The notes under the pieces were generated by a model that saw nothing but the letters and a program-made list of their open reading frames with translations, searched no databases and was not told the origin of the DNA. Below are positions 6,095 through 9,176 of a DNA stretch of 9,176 nt, piece after piece; the first letter of the stretch is position 1; each line of letters begins with the position of its first letter. The position numbers and the translations under genes are program-made. Source of the stretch: Clostridia bacterium (GTDB lineage: Bacteria; Bacillota; Clostridia; Oscillospirales; CAG-272); NCBI GenBank assembly GCA_017420845.1, contig JAFQOC010000008.1, positions 1 through 9,176 on the forward strand, in the 5' to 3' direction.

Positions 6095-6129
6095 AAAAGG
6101 AGCCGCCTCACGCGGAGACGGCTCCTTTT
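6095..6129 (-). terminator. Terminator hairpin downstream of radA
   Basis: AAAAGGAGCCG (6095-6105) pairs perfectly with CGGCTCCTTTT (6119-6129). One mismatch and three further pairs (6107-6109 with 6115-6117) close a 5-nt loop. It lies 15 nt past the radA stop. On the minus strand the stem ends in CCTTTT; on the plus strand it is followed by GTTTTT, so it can act in both directions. A small AAGGC/GCCTT hairpin (6074-6087) follows on the radA side. Confidence 0.8.
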
Positions 6130-6144
6130 GTTTTTCCGACGGGA

Positions 6145-7545
6145 TCACTCGACCCCCTTCAGCTCCCGGATCACCTCAAACACGCTCTTGACGGGTACGA
6201 TGGTCATGCCCTCCACCTCCAGAGGCCGCTTTTCCACGTTGCGGTAGGGGACGATGGCGCGGGTAAAGCCCAGACGGGCGGCCTCGCGGACCCTTTGCTC
6301 CAGATTGGAAACCGCCCGACATTCCCCCGCCAGTCCCAGCTCGCCCATGACGATGAGCTCGTCGGGCACCACACGGTCACTGAGAGAAGAGACAAGGGCA
6401 GTGGCAATGGCCAGATCCGCGGCGGGCTCACTGATGGAAAGGCCGCCGATGACGTTCATATACACGTCGTTCTGATAGAATTTCAGGCCCAATCGCTTTT
6501 CCAGTACCGCCAGAATCAGGCACATACGGTTATATTCCACGCCGTTGCCCGTCCGACGGGGGGCGGGAAAGACGGTGGGTGTCACCAGAGCCTGAACCTC
6601 CGCGATGAGAGGACGGGTGCCCTCCATGGTGCAGAGGGCGCAGTTTCCCGACACTCCCTTCGGACGGCCCGACAGCAGCATTTCGGAGGGATTCGCCACC
6701 TCCTCCAGCCCCTTATCGGTCATTTCGAAAACTCCGATCTCGCTGACAGAGCCGTAGCGGTTCTTGACAGCCCGAATGATGCGGTAGGCCTGCTGACGTT
6801 CACCCTCAAAATACAGCACCGCGTCCACCATGTGCTCCAGCACCTTGGGGCCGGCGATACCGCCCTCCTTATTGACGTGACCCACCAGCAGCATGGAGAT
6901 CCCCTCGCTCTTGGCCTTGTTCAGAAAGGCCAGGGCACACTCACGAACCTGGGTCACGCTCCCCGGGGCGGAATTGATCTTGTCGGAATATATGGTCTGG
7001 ATGGAGTCCAGGATCATGACGTCGGGACTCACCTCCCGAGCCTCAGCCAGAATGTTTTCCAGATTGGTCTCGGTAAGGATGTAGAGGTGCTCTCCCGTCA
7101 CTCCTAACCGCTTGGCGCGAAGCTTGAGCTGGCCCCCGGATTCCTCGCCTGAGACGTAAAGAACCTTGCGGTTCTGCCCCAGAGCGTCCGAGATCTGCAT
7201 GAGCAGGGTGGATTTACCGATACCCGGCTCACCCGACAAAAGCACCACAGATCCCGTGACCAGCCCGCCGCCCAGCACACGGTCCAGCTCGGAGAGCCCC
7301 GTGTCGGTGCGGATGTAGGAGGGCAGAGCCATGTCCCCGAATTTGGCCGCCTTGTTATCTCCTCCCAGCCCGGCCATGGAGGTCCGCTTGGGGGCCTTTG
7401 CCTCCTCGGGAGAGCTGTCTATGACCTCCTCCACCAAGGTATTCCATTTCCCGCAGTGGGGACATTTCCCCAGCCACTTCTGGGATTGGGCTCCGCACTC
7501 GGTACAAATATAGACGGTTTTCAGCTTCATAGGGACAACGGCCAT
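6145..7545 (-). CDS. radA: DNA repair protein RadA (Sms)
   Basis: RadA is a RecA-related hexameric ATPase that processes recombination intermediates and promotes branch migration in homologous recombination and repair. This 466-residue copy has all family parts. A zinc finger has C14-x2-C17 and C28-x2-C31 in CTECG...KWLGKCPHCG. Walker A is GEPGIGKST (105-113) and Walker B is VMILDSIQT (177-185). The RadA-specific KNRYG motif (261-265) is the usual KNRFG with Tyr for Phe. A C-terminal Lon-protease-like domain follows, with GGLSISEPAADLA (367-379) and GELGLAGECRAV (401-412), lacking protease function in this family. The length is typical (about 450-460). The start is uncertain: ATG at 7545 directly abuts AAAGG with no spacer, while ATG at 7530 (sixth codon) gives a more family-typical N-terminus but lies about 15 nt from that site. 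It is probably monocistronic. Confidence 0.97.
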   Translation of the reverse strand: MAVVPMKLKTVYICTECGAQSQKWLGKCPHCGKWNTLVEEVIDSSPEEAKAPKRTSMAGLGGDNKAAKFGDMALPSYIRTDTGLSELDRVLGGGLVTGSVVLLSGEPGIGKSTLLMQISDALGQNRKVLYVSGEESGGQLKLRAKRLGVTGEHLYILTETNLENILAEAREVSPDVMILDSIQTIYSDKINSAPGSVTQVRECALAFLNKAKSEGISMLLVGHVNKEGGIAGPKVLEHMVDAVLYFEGERQQAYRIIRAVKNRYGSVSEIGVFEMTDKGLEEVANPSEMLLSGRPKGVSGNCALCTMEGTRPLIAEVQALVTPTVFPAPRRTGNGVEYNRMCLILAVLEKRLGLKFYQNDVYMNVIGGLSISEPAADLAIATALVSSLSDRVVPDELIVMGELGLAGECRAVSNLEQRVREAARLGFTRAIVPYRNVEKRPLEVEGMTIVPVKSVFEVIRELKGVE

Positions 7546-7565
7546 CCTTTCGACTTTCTGGCTTC

Positions 7566-7594
7566 ATTATACCATAGTCCGTCCCGAAAATCAA
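7566..7594 (-). promoter_or_regulatory. Sigma-A promoter for radA
   Basis: On the minus strand TTGATT (7594-7589, 4 of 6 consensus), a 17-bp spacer and TATAAT (7571-7566) with an extended TGn form a promoter. Its TATGGTATAAT core is identical to that of the FAD gene's promoter. The inferred start near 7559 gives a very short leader: about 14 nt to the first candidate ATG and about 29 nt to the second. Confidence 0.82.
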
Positions 7595-7678
7595 GGGGGA
7601 ACAGACAGAAGTTCGGGTATATTCTCCCGCCGGTGCTCATAGAATGCCACAAACCATCCATTCCAAGGGGGAACTGCT

Positions 7679-9115
7679 ATGAAGCCGTACCGAATCAACC
7701 GTCCAAGAGCCCTTTGGGGGCTCCTCGTATGCTTGACAGGAGCTTTACTCCTGTCTCTGTCTCTGTCCCTACCCGCCGCCGCCGAGGTCGTGCCCATTTC
7801 CGAAACCGATACCGTTGTCTCTACCGAGGCGGAAAGCAAGCCGCAAAACAGCACCTCGGTGGGGCTTGGTCTTCCCGACCGCTCCACAGCTCCCGCCGTT
7901 TCCTACGGTCTTCGGGTCATGGCCGCCAAGGAGGAGCTGGTCTTCGCCGGACTCTGCGGTAACGAGCTGTCCTTCACCGCCGATGACATCCGCCGCGGCA
8001 TGAATCTCTCGGAGCTGAACTACATCACGGTCCAAAAGCTCCCCAGCCCCGGGGAGGGGACTCTGTTCGTGGGATCCGTGGGAGCCGCCGAGGGTCAAGT
8101 CATCTCGGCGGGAAGTCTGTCTCTTTTGTCCTTTGCGCCCGCGGATGACAAAAGCCCCTCCGAGGCCACCATGGAAATCTCGGTCAATGGCAGCGACTAC
8201 GCCGTCACATGCCGTCTCTGCATACTGGACCGCCTGAACTACACCCCCACCGTAGCCCTTGCCCCTCGGATCTCCCTGAATATCGAGACCTACAAGGGGA
8301 TCCCCACCGCCGGCACCGTATCGGCCTACGACCCCGAGGGGGATGAGATCACCTACGAGATCGCCCGCTACGCCTCCCACGGCCGCGTGACCCTCACCGA
8401 CCGCCACACGGGGGCATACGTCTACACCCCCGACAGCGGTTTTACGGGACGGGACAGCTTTGACTACGTGGTCCGTGACCGCTACGGCAACTACAGCACC
8501 TCTGCCACCGTCAGCATCACCGTCACCGCCCGTCCTGACTCAGTGGCCTACGCAGACATAGACGGTGAGGATCACGCCGCCGCCATTTTGGCCATATCCG
8601 CCCGCGGACTCATGAACGGAACCCGTGTAGGGGGAGAGACCTACTTCAAGCCCGACAAAGCCATCTCTCGCGTGGAGTTTCTGGTCACCGCCCTCCAAGC
8701 CGCGGGCGTAACTCCCGAGCAGGTAGCGGCCGCACCTGCTTTGACCTTTGCGGACACCGAGTCCATCCCCGCCTCCATGCGGCCCTACGTAAGCTATGCG
8801 GTGGATAAGCATTACATCGGAGGAAAGACGGTAGACGGAAAGGTATATTTCAGACCCGAGGACAGTATCACCCGCGCCGAGGCCGCCGTAATCCTTTCCA
8901 ACATCATCGGCTACGCCGTGGAGGACACCGTCACCGCCTTTGCGGATGAGGCTTCCCTTCCCGCCTGGTCGGAGGAAGCCCTCACCTCCCTGCGTGCCCT
9001 GGGCATTCTCACCGTCCCCGACGGTCACGCTCATCCTGCCCTCACCATGACCCGCTCGGATACCGCCGCGTGGCTGTTCCATACGGTGCGGCTTATGAGC
9101 GGAAGCGGCAACTGA
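7679..9115 (+). CDS. Secreted SLH-domain protein with cadherin-like modules
   Basis: This 478-residue exported protein is likely anchored to the cell wall outside the membrane. A signal peptide (R5/R8/R10, hydrophobic 12-31, PAAA before a probable cut after A35) opens it. A Ser/Thr-rich linker (about 36-75) follows. Residues about 85-180 (SFTADDIRRG...TLFVGSV...GQVISAGSLSLLSFAPA) and about 190-283 (AYDPEGDEITYEI...YTPDSGFTGRDSFDYVVRD) look like two beta-sandwich modules of the cadherin-like/tandem-95 type. Three SLH repeats end it: about 290-343 (ISRVE), 356-412 (ITRAE) and 420-473 (MTRSD). SLH domains bind pyruvylated secondary cell-wall polymers in other bacteria. AAGGGGG (7665-7671) lies 7 nt before the ATG. 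No convincing plus-strand promoter was seen; TAGAAT (7640-7645) lacks a matching -35. No enzymatic domain is visible. Confidence 0.9.
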   Translation: MKPYRINRPRALWGLLVCLTGALLLSLSLSLPAAAEVVPISETDTVVSTEAESKPQNSTSVGLGLPDRSTAPAVSYGLRVMAAKEELVFAGLCGNELSFTADDIRRGMNLSELNYITVQKLPSPGEGTLFVGSVGAAEGQVISAGSLSLLSFAPADDKSPSEATMEISVNGSDYAVTCRLCILDRLNYTPTVALAPRISLNIETYKGIPTAGTVSAYDPEGDEITYEIARYASHGRVTLTDRHTGAYVYTPDSGFTGRDSFDYVVRDRYGNYSTSATVSITVTARPDSVAYADIDGEDHAAAILAISARGLMNGTRVGGETYFKPDKAISRVEFLVTALQAAGVTPEQVAAAPALTFADTESIPASMRPYVSYAVDKHYIGGKTVDGKVYFRPEDSITRAEAAVILSNIIGYAVEDTVTAFADEASLPAWSEEALTSLRALGILTVPDGHAHPALTMTRSDTAAWLFHTVRLMSGSGN

Positions 9116-9130
9116 TCTTACCGCGATACA

Positions 9131-9155
9131 AAGGTACAACGATTCGTTTTACCTT
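9131..9155 (+). repeat. Imperfect inverted repeat after the SLH gene
   Basis: AAGGTA (9131-9136) pairs with TACCTT (9150-9155). After one mismatch, AACG pairs with CGTT around an ATT loop. It lies 15 nt past the stop of the SLH gene. No T-run follows on the plus strand, so a terminator role is only possible. The remaining bases to the window end hold nothing else I can identify. Confidence 0.35.
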
Positions 9156-9176
9156 CAAATTTGGGTTTGTCGGTGC

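Noticed and set aside
6019..7107. 362-residue open frame on the plus strand opposite radA
   Set aside because: It begins in the A/T-tract intergenic region, reads through the radA terminator hairpin and mirrors radA codons.
7611..7645. Possible plus-strand promoter for the SLH gene (TATATT at 7618 or TAGAAT at 7640)
   Set aside because: Neither has a recognisable -35 at 16-18 bp or an extended -10, so it was not listed as a feature.

Overview
The window reads as ordinary chromosome of a GC-rich member of the Firmicutes, most likely class Clostridia and plausibly a gut lineage. The evidence is near-consensus sigma-A (sigma70-type) promoters, GGAGG/AAAGGAG-type Shine-Dalgarno sites, an S-layer-homology (SLH) surface protein, a DUF1846/UPF0371 protein, and a Cys-rich FAD protein of the COG2509 type. 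No insertion sequence, phage gene, CRISPR array, tRNA or rRNA was seen. The genus cannot be named from this sequence alone.

Layout. (1) At the left edge, on the minus strand, lies the N-terminal half of an FAD-dependent dehydrogenase-like protein (1-786). (2) A compact divergent regulatory region (787-996) carries a minus-strand promoter, a perfect-consensus plus-strand promoter, and a symmetric pair of TGGCGAAA boxes abutting both -35 elements. (3) A four-gene plus-strand operon (997-4340) encodes a thymidylate-kinase-like enzyme, a 12-TM MFS transporter of the drug-efflux type, a cytoplasmic GH27 alpha-galactosidase-like enzyme and an 81-residue zinc-ribbon protein. (4) A shared terminator hairpin (4353-4390) separates this operon from the convergent DUF1846 gene. 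(5) The DUF1846/UPF0371 gene is on the minus strand (4412-5920), with its own promoter and a start that can be corrected from the sequence. (6) The DNA recombination/repair ATPase gene radA is on the minus strand (6145-7545), followed by a terminator hairpin. (7) A secreted SLH-domain protein with cadherin-like modules runs divergently on the plus strand (7679-9115).

Functionally, radA and tmk are housekeeping-type genes. DUF1846 and the FAD protein belong to widespread but poorly characterised families. The SLH protein would sit on the outer cell wall. The tmk-MFS-GH27-zinc-ribbon cluster has no evident single pathway: its genes are tightly spaced and appear to be co-transcribed from one strong promoter. 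I found no clearly new multi-gene system. The best leads are the mirrored boxes in the divergent promoter, the active-site deviation in the GH27 enzyme, and the unexplained operon composition.
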